The notes: generated from the sequence alone by a model not told the origin. A stretch of DNA of 64,000 nt from Daphnia carinata (GCF_022539665.2 NC_081335.1:4464001-4528000), one strand, 5' to 3'; positions 45,301 to 57,335 are shown, counted from the stretch's first letter. Numbers and translations: made by a program.

Positions 45301-47036
45301 ACTACAACCACCACCGAACCAACCACCACAACCACTGAACCGACAACGACCACCACCCAACCAACCACGACTACCACCCAACCAACCACGACTACCACTG
45401 AACCAACCACGACTACCACCGAACCAACCACGACAACCACCGTGCCACCAACAACTACAGCAGAACTTCCTGTCACCGAGCCGCCTACAACAACCGCTGT
45501 ACCCACAACGACAGAGGCTACCACTACGACTAGCGAGCCCACTACCACGGAACCCATGACCACCACGACTGAACCCCCTACCACTACGATGGAACCCACC
45601 ACTACAACAACGGAGGCTATCACGACAACTACAGAGGCTGCCATCACTGCAATGCCTGTCATAACAACAGCTATTCCAACAACAATCAGCGAACCCCCAC
45701 CAACTAAGACCGCAGTCCCTACCACGACAACAGCTAAACCGGCGGTATCGATCAACGCAGAGGGTTGCGGCGTTGGACCTTACAGATCGGGATCGTATGA
45801 CGAGCAAGAACGCATCATCGGTGGCACGGATGCCATCAAGAATTCGTGGCCGTTTGCTGTAAGTTTGCTCGCTTTATTATATTTGTATTGCTTTTCAATT
45901 AAATTTTGTATTGTTATTCATCAGGTGGCTATTTTCAATAATGGGAAGCAGTTCTGTGGTGGCTCGCTCATCGATACCCTTCACATTTTAACAGCGGCCC
46001 ATTGTGTGGCTCAGTAAGTCCTTCGAATTTCATCATTTGAAGCCTCACAAATTACACATAATTCTATTAAAACGATGCAGTTTGTCTTCGTGGGACATTC
46101 CTCGATTGGAAGTTATGCTGGGAATGCACGTCTTGAAGCCCAGCATTGATCCCCAGGCGTTGAGGAAGAAAGTCAAACGAGTGACCCGCCACAAAGGATT
46201 CGATTCAACGAAGATGGCAAGTTGCCCGTTTCAGTTCACAGTTTATATTCCAACTAAATTTTTGCTCCCAATTCGACATTTGCATTTAATTAAAAAAAAA
46301 ACTGGTTCCACAGTATAATGATATCGCAATCATCACGCTGATCTCGCCTGTGACGTACGGACCGACCATCTCGCCCATCTGTCTGCCCACCACGACGTTC
46401 TCTACGACGTACGCCGGAAAGGATGCCGTCGTTGTTGGATGGGGTTCACTCAAAGAAGGTATGGTTTTGTAGCGCAAACGTTCCAGAGGATCAAGCAATG
46501 TAAAATACATTCTACCATTCAAAAGGTGGCACCCAGCCAAATGTTTTGCAGCAAGTGACCGTTCGGATCAAATCGAACGCCCAATGCAAAAAGGACTATG
46601 GAACAGACGCACCGGGAGGCATCGCTAATCACATGCTCTGTGCTGGAACAGCTGGCAAAGACGCGTGCAGTGTAAGAGCGTTTTTGTAAGACAAACTGGA
46701 ACGTTTTCGTGTGTTTACAATGTGAATCGATTTCATCCAGGGTGATAGCGGAGGTCCGCTAGTCGTTCAGGCGGCTCGTGGCGCTCCCTGGGTCCAGGCC
46801 GGCATCGTCAGTTGGGGAATCGGTGATCAATTTTAAATATTCTAATTTTAAAATGACGATTGAAATTTTTATTAATTAAATTGTTATGTCAAAAAAAAGG
46901 ATGCGGCCAAGCCCAATATCCAGGAGTTTACACACGAACGGCTTCTTTCATGAACTGGATCAGAACGAATGCGCAGTTTGAAGACGAGGAAGTGAGACGT
47001 GCCTCTATTATACAGCCCTGGAGCAAACTTTTCTAA
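42328..47036 (+). CDS. CLIP-domain serine protease with long mucin-like Thr/Pro linker (SP4)
   Basis: Exons are 42328-42427, 44309-44589, 44662-45858, 45925-46013, 46081-46216, 46314-46458, 46526-46671, 46741-46822 and 46900-47036 (770 aa). The exon 5 donor is GC (ATG|gcaagt); all other introns are GT-AG. It has a signal peptide, a RIYQTIDAIIVEG motif and a six-Cys CLIP (SCWTVDG ... YGLCC). A PWW...FPF/FPY module occurs twice, and roughly 250 of the next residues are Thr/Pro repeats, probably O-glycosylated. Activation is expected at ER|IIGG (I512). The triad is H552, D604, S701. D695 sits in the S1 pocket, but position 190 is Ala rather than Ser (KDACS). A C-terminal tail of about 20 extra residues follows the last helix. 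Intron 1 is about 1.9 kb. Confidence 0.92.
44998..45740 (+). repeat. Thr/Pro-coding minisatellite in SP4 linker
   Basis: ACN-rich DNA encodes runs of PTTTTT (six residues). It then shifts to seven-residue units ending in Glu or Gln (EPTTTTT, QPTTTTT), followed by less regular TTE/TEP sequence. Repeat expansion inside one exon explains the unusual linker length. The opposite strand has long open Val/Gly frames that are by-products of the repeat. Confidence 0.9.
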
Positions 47037-48680
47037 ATCCACATCAGCATGTTCCATCAGTATTTAACAGTTCCCCTTAATTTATTTCTCTCTACTGGCT
47101 AAATAATCCTATTATTCTGATTCTCGGTACAGCACAATCAATCTCTTTTTTGCAATCACGTTAACGAGTATGAAATACACCTCGTTTATGGGCTAACAAC
47201 AACAACGGAACGTTTGAATTCCACCCTTGTTTATTCTGCTCATATATTGCTAGCAATGTGCTTTGATTAATGAAGGCGATGTGCCAATGCCGACCGGTTA
47301 TTTCCACTTTCCAGACTCGCTTCTCTTTTCCAGACCGTTTGTTTCTATGGAGAGAAATAACGCAGAGGTAAGATATATCATTATGCATGGCCTTTTGCTC
47401 TGGCAAAGTGAATGCGAATACCCAAATTGGGAAAAATGAGGATGCGCTTTAAGTCCCTGATCTACTTAAAAGTGATCTGATACAAATCTAGTTCGCAGAC
47501 GTGAATATTTTTGACGAAGTTTGAATCGGACACTTCAGGTTGAATGGAGAACCTTGTTTCTATAACTGGGACAGGACTAAATCAAGCCACAAGCTATATA
47601 ACAGAGTTCCTTATACTTCGCAAAGGCTAAAAAACTAAACAAGTTTTTTTTTTTTTTTTTTTCACGAAAAGTATTTTTTGCTCCTGGAATTTCCCGGGGT
47701 TTCTACGCTTCCAGGCTTCCTCGCTGATCTGAAATGATTGGCGTTGTCATTCATGTCGTGTGCTGTAGCTGGCTGGAGAACAAGAGTTGGCAGTGTATTT
47801 CCCCGGTTACACATTCCGTCTTCGAAAGGTCAGTGTATCTACAGTTAAATTACGCGATATGAAATCGATATATTAAAATCCTTTGAAAAATAAATATGAG
47901 TTGACTCGGTGATTGGAAAGTCATTGATCTTGATGTTTACGTAGCTCTTTGTCCTGCAAAGCAAACATAATGTTTTTAATTGCGAATTACGTAGACTAGG
48001 CTAAACGACCTGCAAGGCTTTTCATACTAAGGAAAATGCCATTCAAATTTGGCTTACGTGATCTAAATAAACACAAGTTGGCAGCTTCTCCCATCATATA
48101 GAATTTTATTTTTTTTTCTAGGATTTAAAATACAAGGTCTCCTTGTCTCATAAATTTATCTGGCATGTTGGCATGCAACAATGGGTTCCTTTCATAGCAG
48201 TAAACAGCACGGCAGGTACCTATTAAAATGCAAAAAAAAAAAAAGAAAAAGAAAAAAAAGGCAAACAAATGAGCAAAAAATAAATAAATAAATAAATGAA
48301 AAACAGAAACCAGTGGCCAACTTTTAGCATGTAGTCTTCCCTATTGGGAAGAACTGGTTGCAGGCCAACTAGAATACCAAACCGAAGAGCATGCAAACAA
48401 GCATTAGGGTTTTTAGTTGCTCTCCGCTGGAACGAACTGCAAGTTGCTTCGCGTCGCCAGTGTGCGTCTCAAACTCATTGGCTATTATACAATCGATTCA
48501 TTTCATTCTATACGTGAATTTCAATATCATTCCTCTGATTCTACTGGCATTCCTTCCAATCGAATTGAAATTGCCATTAACTGTGGGTTGTCAGTGACGT
48601 AGTGTTTTGCGTGATTGATCGTTAACGCATTCCGATCTGTTAGAAGGAGGCAATCTCATTTGTTTCACCAGGTGTCATTG
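47037..48680. other. Intergenic between SP4 and SP5
   Basis: No gene is supported. An acceptor-like tttcaccag just before the SP5 ATG suggests a 5' UTR intron for SP5. Confidence 0.5.
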
Positions 48681-51337
48681 ATGAAAATGAATAAGACAGT
48701 CGTCATCATTTTGGCCGCCGTCTTTTGTTCCAGCGGATTGGTTTCTTCCCGCATTCACCAGAGATCCGAGTCCATCGTCATCGAAGGTGCAGTTCAATTA
48801 CCTTCCATAACAGACTTGTTATTCAAATAGTTAACCACACACTTGAACGATTACTTTATGAATCTACTGCTGAGTTGGAAGAAATTTGCATTGAGGCACC
48901 TTGAAGGAATGCAAAAAAAACAAAATAAATGGCGTAAACAGTTAGCAACCTTTAGATTATTTTGCAACAAAATGCTGATTGGAAAGCTTCAAAACAAAAA
49001 CAAAGTATAGACTTGTTTACGTTTGAAACTCAGTTTTTTTTTGGCAAGCGCGTGCGCTTCCCATTCTAGCGGGACAATGGCCAACATACAAAAGAGGTCA
49101 CGCAGAAGAAAAATAAATTCCGACAAAAAAGAAAACCTGCTTCTTTTCATTTGTCGGTGAAGCAAAGATGTTCAACTTGGTTATTGAACTCGTTCTCGAA
49201 TAAATTGAGGGTCCATATCTGAGGACGGTGATCAATACCCACGATTCCCGATGATATCTCCATATCATATGTAAATCCGTTTAGATTCAACACCGTCATT
49301 TGTAACTTCGTTTTCGCTCACATTTCTCAGAATGAAAGTTTAGTTACGTCTGCATGTAGCAATTGATCGTTTAACCAATACATTATTGTCACAGTCGGGC
49401 CGAAAGCAGCTGGACGCAAAGAACGTTACCCGAGCTCTACTGGCAACTCACTGAGGCCATTTTTGATTCCGGCTTGGGATACGGATCTTTTAAAGAAGGC
49501 GATGAAGTACAAAATGCCGCACGTGCCAGCCAACACCTACCTGATAACAGAGAAACCCAACGAATGCTGGATGTCGGACGGGACCTATGGCATTTGCAGT
49601 TCGGCCCTTTCGTGTAACCTACGGGACAAACTGCACGAAGCTCGTTACCCTCAATCCAGCACGTCTCCGTCGCGCAATACGTGCCGTTACGTCACCAATG
49701 GCAAAGAGGTAACTCAGTTTTGATTGCACGTTCTCCAACGCCTCGAGTTTTTTTGGCAGCTCGGACGCTTCACGTTGTCGATAACATCGAGCCGACTTTT
49801 CACAAAGATGTAGCTTTCGACGTTTTCTAGGTTAACCAAAATAGCGATATCCTATTCAAATGAACGTTGACATCATTTTTTTTTGTTTTCAATTCACTTA
49901 GGAAACAGGTGTTTGCTGCCCAAGGGCATCATCTAGTTTCGGTGGCATGTTTGCCTGGCAGCACCCTCTTTTCATTTTTCCTGTCTCCATACAAGACATC
50001 GCATTGTCATCGCTGACCGCTAACTGGCCGTTATGGAACCCTCAAACAACGTCGACATCTTCCCCTTCGATGAGCACAAGTCCTTGGTGGGTACCTGACG
50101 TTTCATCGACAACTGACTCACCATCAAGCACAACGAAGCCCTGGTGGGTACCAGATGTTTCATCGACGACTGCCTCACTTTCTAGCACGACGAGTCCTTG
50201 GTGGGTACCGGACAATTCGACAACCACAAGTCCTTGGTGGGTCCCCGAATCCCCATCGACAACGCCCTTGCCCTCTAGTTGGTGGGTGGCTGAATCTTCG
50301 TCAACGTCTCTGCCCACCACGACCAGTCCCTGGTGGACCCCGGAGGCCACGTCGACGATAGCATCTTCTACTACGACTCGTCCTTCTTGGACAACTAGAC
50401 CACCATCTACAACAACGACATCTCCTAGTACGCCTAAGCCTAGCACGACGAGCTCTTGGGTTGCGGAAACGACAACGACTTCACGACCAACTACAACGAG
50501 CCCGTGGTGGGTCCCGGATGCCTCGTCGACGTTGAAATTGCCAGTTGTTACGAGTACCCTTCCGGCGGTAGAAACCAGTACGGTTGCCATGACAACTGGC
50601 AGCCAAAGCTCGGGAGGTAGTTGTGGTCGAGGACCTTTCAAACTCCTCGATTGGCCAAGAATCATCGGTGGAACAACATCAGCCAAAAATGCATGGCCTT
50701 TTGCTGTGAGTGGACCCCCCCCCCCCGTCTTTCACAATTGGCAATTTCAAAATGATTACATTTAATATTAATGTCACTTTTGTTGTTTGGATAGGTTTCT
50801 TTGATGTCCAATGGTCGCCATTTCTGCGGCGGATCGCTGTTGGACGAACAACACGTCTTAACAGCAGCTCATTGCGTAGCACCGTGAGTCGTACATCGTT
50901 TTGCATGTTATCGTGTAAAACATAACTGTTGTAAAAAAAAAAATTTAATTCTGATCATTGGCACAGGATTCCAACAGATGAATTGGCCCAGGTGGAAATC
51001 ATATTAGGCTTACACACCCTGAAACCGATGGACCAGCAAATCGTGCGCCGGAAGCTCAAACGCGTCGTGCGGCACAAAGCTTACCACTCAGCTAACTTCG
51101 TAAGTTATTAAACGTACGCTGCAAAATTATGCGAAACGATTGACAATTGATTCTTCTTCGTTTAGTACAACGATATTGCCATACTGAAAATGGATTCACC
51201 AGTCGAATTTAGCGATACAATTTCACCTGTCTGTTTGCCATCTTTTGGTACGGCCGATCTTTATGTTGATAAAGCAGCCGTCGTTGTCGGTTGGGGAGCA
51301 TTGCAGGAAGGTACGTACCTTATTCAATTGGCGAAAC

Positions 51338-51368
<31 letters not shown>

Positions 51369-51880
51369 ACATGTTAAAAGTTTATTCTTTCCAATAGATG
51401 GTAAATTGCTGCCCACGTCTTTGCAACAAGTGATAGTCCAAGTGCAAACGAACACCGAATGCCAAAAGAGATACGGTTCTGAAGCACCAGGTGGAATACT
51501 CGATAACATGCTGTGCGCCGCCAGTCCGCATAAGGACTCTTGCATGGTTCGTTTGTCTTTCTTTCTTATAGAATCATTTTTGGGGATGAATTGACAATCG
51601 ATTGTCTTCCTCTTGTTTATCATACAGGGTGACAGTGGGGGTCCTTTAGTTGTTCAAGCGTCTCCAGGATCTCCTTGGATTCAAGTCGGCATCGTCAGTT
51701 GGGGAATAGGTGATTCATTCAAATGCTATTTTTTTTTTTTTAAATCATTATCTAGATTTGTTTTAAAACCGATATGGATATGTCTTTGGGATTATTACAG
51801 GATGCGGAAGGGACACGTTTCCGGGCGTGTATGTTAGGACAACATCGTTTACGGACTGGATAAAGAAGAATTTATATTAA
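48681..51880 (+). CDS. CLIP-domain serine protease with PWWVPD-repeat linker (SP5)
   Basis: Exons are 48681-48786, 49395-49708, 49902-50705, 50795-50883, 50967-51099, 51166-51310, 51398-51546, 51628-51709 and 51801-51880 (633 aa). It has a signal peptide and the most diverged propeptide motif of the family ([13 protein letters not shown]). A six-Cys CLIP ([12 protein letters not shown] ... TGVCC) is followed by a Ser/Thr-rich linker with seven Pro-Trp-Trp-like repeats. The inter-domain Cys (CGRGP) precedes cleavage at PR|IIGG (I394). The triad is H434, D485, S583, with D577 for Lys/Arg specificity. Exon 7 ends with an unusual donor (ATG|gttcgt). A polyadenylation signal AATAAA is near 52197. 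The linker and CGRGP form group it with SP6. Confidence 0.93.
50078..50522 (+). repeat. Seven PWWVPD-type repeats in SP5 linker
   Basis: The coding repeats are S/K-P-W-W-V-P-D/E, spaced 12-60 residues apart by Ser/Thr. Six match PWW[VT]P[DE] and one is diverged (SSWWVAES). The flanking DNA is also repetitive (cttggtgggtacc). No pfam-like fold is known to me for this motif. Confidence 0.85.
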
Positions 51881-53585
51881 AAGCAATGAAAATCTTCTTT
51901 CAACGTTGATAAAGAAGAAGAGATAATGGATGCCCGCTCGCATCGGATATTGTGTAGACTACAAGCCTCTAAATATGTGGCGCTGTCGTTGATTTTGGAA
52001 GCTCGGAACAGATCTGAATATTCCACGTTTTCTTATTTAAAATGGGTCCAATATTTGTTCGATATTTTATGAAACTTTAAATTACATAACCTTAACCAAG
52101 ACTGCTGCGTCTTTGCCTCGTTGATTGAAAACGAAAACTGATATGATAACTCCATGATGGGCTGCGTAGACGAATCTCTTTGTCCTTTCTTACAATAATA
52201 AAATGATAATTATTATGCGAAAGAAGATTGTGTGTGTGTGCAAAGAAGCAATAACAAATCAAGCCAGCAATGGTTTATAGTTGTCAATTGGCAGCTACGC
52301 CTTTAGTCACAGCGTTAACGCTTCGGACTGGTTTTGCAGTCGCGTCGCGGGCATTATCACAGAACGTGACAAGCAGCTTCAATTCGTCCTTGTTTTTCTT
52401 TCGACATAAAACGATTAAAAACGTGAAGGAGAAATCGATGGTGCGTGGACGATGTGAGAAAATTCCGGACCTATATAAGAAAAACTAAACAAAATTCGAC
52501 TGAAAAATAAGTAGTGGCCCTTTAAGAAGATACAGGGAGATACGTGACGACGTACAACGCGAACCCGGACATGCTTGACAAAATATGCCAACTGGCGTGA
52601 AAGAGATCGCCGATAGTAACACACAATGTTGGCGGAAACGGTTATGTAACCAACTTTTATTTCGTTCATAGTAAGTCGCCCTATACATTTACCGGTTTTT
52701 GTGCGATAACAATCTCTGTTGCGACACTTGAGAGAAAAACCCTGGTAGGTTGTACGAAATTAATAATTAACACATACAACACAAAAAAAAAAGTTACACC
52801 CGGGCATTTCGTCATTCGCACTGTCGAAATGCAATGGGGGCATTACCCTTATTTATTATTGTTTTTCTATTGCTTCTTACGGATTTCCGAACAGGCTGCG
52901 AGGGTTCGTTCTTCATCACGAAAATGAAACTTCGTGTAGTGTTTGTTTGTGTTGTTTCAATGTAGCAATCCATTATTCCATGGCGGTACAATAAAAATCA
53001 AGTAAATCAATTGGGAAACACATTCCCATTGGACGTTCCGGCTGCCGGGAATTTCAAAAGTTACACAAACAAGAAGTAGAGAGAGAGTTCCATAGTGGAA
53101 CAATTGCGCTTCCGCAAACAAAGAGAAGTGCCACAATCAGAAGAGGACACGAAGCAAGGAACACATACAGATCGCGTTGCTCAATCCTAAAGGGGGAACT
53201 GACGGATGGCGGTGAGAAATAAAACAAAAACAACAGAGATGATGATGTAGGAGGAGGAGCAGAAGACATTCCCGTCAGCGATATAAAGACTAGTGGCGCC
53301 GCTATCGCCTTTAAAAGCATTGCAAGTTACGACGCCATCGGACACGTAGCAGCGCACTTTTCACGAGTTGGTCCCTGGCGTTTTCCGCCTTCCATCTTCA
53401 AGATTTATTGCCCGTTTTTTTTACATGGTTTAAATTTTTTTTTTCCTCATCAGCCGACCTACCAGTTATAGATAATACTAAGTTGGGCCGGTGCGTTCAT
53501 TGAGAGTTTTCTTGCCACATTCGAAATCATCCGCTTAGTGAAAAGTGAAAATCCCACCCTTTCCAATCATTAAAAACAAACAACC
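51881..53585. other. Intergenic and SP6 promoter region
   Basis: It holds the SP5 polyadenylation signal at 52197. Near the SP6 end a TATAAA box (53282-53287) lies directly before AGTGGCGCCGC (53292-53302), about 300 bp upstream of the SP6 ATG. No other gene is seen. Confidence 0.5.
53282..53302 (+). promoter_or_regulatory. Probable SP6 TATA box with adjacent GTGGCGCC motif
   Basis: TATAAAG is followed at once by AGTGGCGCCGC. The same AGTGGCGCC core lies upstream of SP1 and SP3. Function is inferred from position only. Confidence 0.4.
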
Positions 53586-56500
53586 ATGAAATACTGTGTG
53601 TTCGGCGTGCTGTTTCTCATCGCTGCTCTGCCAATCGAAGCACGCAATTACGAGACATCGGATGCCGTCATCACCGAAGGTACGTGGCACATTCTGATTT
53701 ATTTCTAATATTTCAACGTTGGCGATGTTAGCCGAATTTATATCGCGTAATTAGAAGACTTGGCTATATGTCCATCGGCCGAACGAATAAAACTAACAGA
53801 GACGAGAACACGCCACTTCATCTCATAGTTCAACGACCCAACTAGATGGCTATGTACTTGTGCATGTGAAAAGAAGGCAAACATCTGCAAGGCAAACGGC
53901 GACGTGCAGAGAGCTAAGAAAATGTTTTTTGTCAATAGCCAACAATCAGCAAGCTCACCTTTCCCTCTTGTCTGATGGCTCGTGTTGATAGGACACTTGA
54001 AACGAAAACGGACCAACATAAAAGAACAAACTCGTTCTGTAATTATTCTGAATTCAATCATATCGCTAAAATAAGGCATGTCCACGTCGTTGGGATGAAC
54101 TTTCAAAGCATGAAACGATTGAAAATTAGCATTACTTTTCCATTCAACTATAGCAAATCTAGTTTGGATTTTTCGGATGTATACCATCCGAAATACAAAA
54201 AGCAAACGAAATCAATTAAAAACGAAAGAAGGGAAAACAAAAAAAAACATTTACCTTCAAGTAGCACCCGTTACAAGGTGCATTCAAGGTTATGAGGGCC
54301 TCGCCATTTTGCTAGATGCACGTGTGAAATGTACTGATGATGCTCGTCCGAGCAGGACAAAGGCGTGGTCTTGATCCGTTCACCTTAACCTTGACAGTGT
54401 AAATATATTTTTTTAAAACGGGCTGGAAAGAACCAAGAAAAAAAGAAAAGAAAAGAAAAGAAAAGAAAACGAGATTCTTCTTCTTTTCTTGTTTCAAATA
54501 AGTGTAAGAAACAACCTTCGCAACGGAAGGTGGATGGACTCCGTTTCTCCATATGGATATGGAACACACATTTTTTAACGGCAGCATTTTAAACGCCATG
54601 AATCATGTTAAAAGAAAAAAAAACGATACCCGCGTATCTAAAGAGCGCAAAATTGCGAGCCTCCAGGTGATATTGCTCGCGTTGTCATCGTCAAACAGCT
54701 GAAGGTCGATTTTCGAATCAACCAAGAAAACTTGGATGGTCATCAGACCGAAACTGATAGCTTTCAAAACATGCGTGCAATCTCGTTGCACGGGTTGGCT
54801 AGCCATTGGCTATCACCAGCGTCCAGTTGCACAAGTTAAAGATGATAGTGAATATGCAATTGCCATAGCGAGATGTTCCAACCGTTCTTTCTTGACGCGG
54901 GCATTTCATCGCCCCAGGTGAGGGCGTGGATCAATTTGGCGATTCACTTCTTTTTTTTTTTTTTTTTTTTTTCTCGCCAGCATGAATTCAAGTTGCCCCC
55001 ATGTCAGGCATATCTGTGAAAATCGGATGCAATCAAGAAACAGAATCCTATCGCACAAATGCTGGACAGTGCAGGTGGAAAGCTAATTGCTATGTCGAAT
55101 TGAAAGGCATTGGAATTTGAATGTAATAAGGCGAAATGCCGGTCCATTAGCAAAACGAATATAATCAAGTATGGCTTTCGATTCGTTTTAGTTGAAGATG
55201 TCAAGGAGAGCGTGAAAGGACGGTCGATGGATAAGAGTGACGCGGTCAAGCCAACAGGCGAACCAGTTTTCGGCAGATCGCGCAAGTTTGTTCCAATGTT
55301 ACCTAGTGGAACGTTCCTGCTGTCGGACCGCACTTGCTGGACACCTGACGGCAAATTTGGCACCTGCAGTTCCGTCCGTTCGTGCAACCCAAACGTCAAA
55401 CTTCCATTGAAAAATGATGTGGATTCCGGAATACCCAGCGCTCGTGGCACTTGCCACTATTCAGAATTAGACGGCCGACAGGTTCGATAAAGATTTTAAT
55501 CTCATACTGACCAAAAATCCTACAATTTTCTTTTTAATATCATTCTCAGGTGTACGGAGTGTGCTGTGCCGTGAAACAAGCCCCACCTTTCGGAATTTAC
55601 GGCCCGCCGTTCGGCAGTTCTTTCGGGTTTCCAGCAAATCCATGGTGGCCACCTTATTTCCCCTTTGGTGCGCCAGCATTTCCGGCTGTTGGAACCGGAC
55701 CTTCTTTCGCACCTCCCACGACACCTTCCCCACCCAGTACTACTAGCCCATGGTGGGTACCCGATCCAACGACTACGACTTCAAAACCAAGTACGACCAG
55801 TCCGTGGTGGGTCCCTGACCAACCGACCACAACAACCGCGGCCAGCGTTACGACCTCAACCACCGGACCCAGCACCACCAGCCCGTGGTGGGTACCGGAG
55901 AGCACGACATCTACACCATCGACAACTAGTACATCCACAACATCGAAGCCAATTGTTCAACCAGTTGTGGCTGCCGAAGAAGGCACAGGAAGTTGCGGAA
56001 GAGGACCGAAGAAAACGTTGAGCCTTGACGAGCAAAGACGCATCGTTGGTGGAACGACTGCGCTCAGGCACTCATGGCCCTTCATTGTAAGTTGAAGTGA
56101 TATTCTTAAAAAAGATGTTATAAGGTTAAATGTTAATGCTCTTATCAGGTTGCACTGTTCAGCCGGGGGCGCCATTTTTGCGGAGGTTCCTTGATAGACG
56201 AGTCTCACATTTTGACCGCTGCGCATTGCATTGCTCAGTAAGTTATTCATTTTAAATATTTGTTTAAAATAATGATTTTAATGTGTTGAAATGGTGTGCA
56301 GTATGTCGTCGACTGACATCTCGCGCTTAGAAGTAGCGCTGGGCATGCATACCCTTAAGCCTTACGACACGCAAGCGTTGCGGAAGAGAGTCCGTCGCGT
56401 TGTCCGACACAAGGGCTTCGATCCCGTTACGTTGGTTCGTTAAATGAAAATAAGGTTTTATGATTGATGTAAACATGTGTATTTTCTAATGAAAAATCAT

Positions 56501-57335
56501 TCGTTTTTTTTTTTCAAGTACAACGATGTTGCCATTTTAACTTTGGATTCACCAGTGACGTTCTCAAATGCCATTTCTCCGGTGTGTTTGCCACCGATCG
56601 GAACCACCGACCAGTTTGTTAGTAAAGAATCTACCGTCGTCGGATGGGGAGCCTTGAAAGAAGGTATGCATAATCCTTAATTAATATTTTTGTTTAATTA
56701 ATCATGTGTGTAGTGTGTTGACGTGTTGTAAAACTTGATGTGTCATTGACAGGTGGCCGTCAGCCAGAGACGTTGCAACAAGTGACCGTTCAAATCCAGT
56801 CGAATGCCGAATGCAAAAGGAACTATGGAAAAGACGCTCCTGGTGGAATCGTTGATCACATGATTTGCGCCGCTTATCCCGGAAGAGATTCGTGCAGCGT
56901 AAGAACCACACAATTGATAATTGATTTGTTCGTTACTGTTAAAATCTCGCTGTTTTTGTTTTTAGGGGGACAGCGGAGGCCCAATGGTAACGCAAGACTC
57001 TCCCAATTCTCCTTGGGTACAAGCTGGTATTGTAAGCTGGGGAATCGGTAAGAACAATCAGCATACCTTTAAGATTGCACTATTTCTATACGATGCCCTA
57101 ATCAGAGGAACTAGCATAATGAATTAATCAGAGCATAAGAATTCAATACATTTTTTTTCTTCCTTTTAACATTTTAGGTTGCGGAAAACCTCCTTATCCA
57201 GGTATAACTATTGCATAAATTATAAGAACCATGGCACACATCTCTTCTAAATTCATAATTTTTTATTATTAATCTTTAGGAGTTTACAGTCGCGTTACAT
57301 CGTTTTTGGAATGGATTCAGAAGAACACGCAGTAA
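53586..57335 (+). CDS. CLIP-domain serine protease with PWWVPD linker and extra intron (SP6)
   Basis: Exons are 53586-53679, 55192-55481, 55550-56086, 56149-56237, 56302-56434, 56519-56663, 56753-56898, 56966-57047, 57178-57201 and 57280-57335 (531 aa). It has a signal peptide, a [12 protein letters not shown] motif and a six-Cys CLIP ([12 protein letters not shown] ... YGVCC). [12 protein letters not shown] module is followed by three PWWVP[DE] repeats in Thr-rich sequence. Activation is expected at RR|IVGG (I293). The triad is H333, D384, S481, with D475 for Lys/Arg specificity. The last coding exon of the five paralogues is split here by a 78-nt intron within the Gly codon of PGVY. Two donors are gttcga/gttcgt. 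The polyadenylation signal nearest downstream is about 57833. Confidence 0.93.
55742..55905 (+). repeat. Three PWWVP repeats in SP6 linker
   Basis: Three TSPWWVP[DE] units lie near 55748, 55799 and 55880, separated by Thr/Pro spacers. They are the same motif as the seven-copy set in SP5. Confidence 0.85.

Noticed and set aside
44982-45807. Long minus-strand ORFs (257 and 266 codons, Val/Gly-rich and Cys/Ser/Gly-rich) opposite the SP4 linker
   Set aside because: They are complements of the ACN Thr-coding repeat, with no start context, exon partners or domain. They are by-products of the minisatellite.
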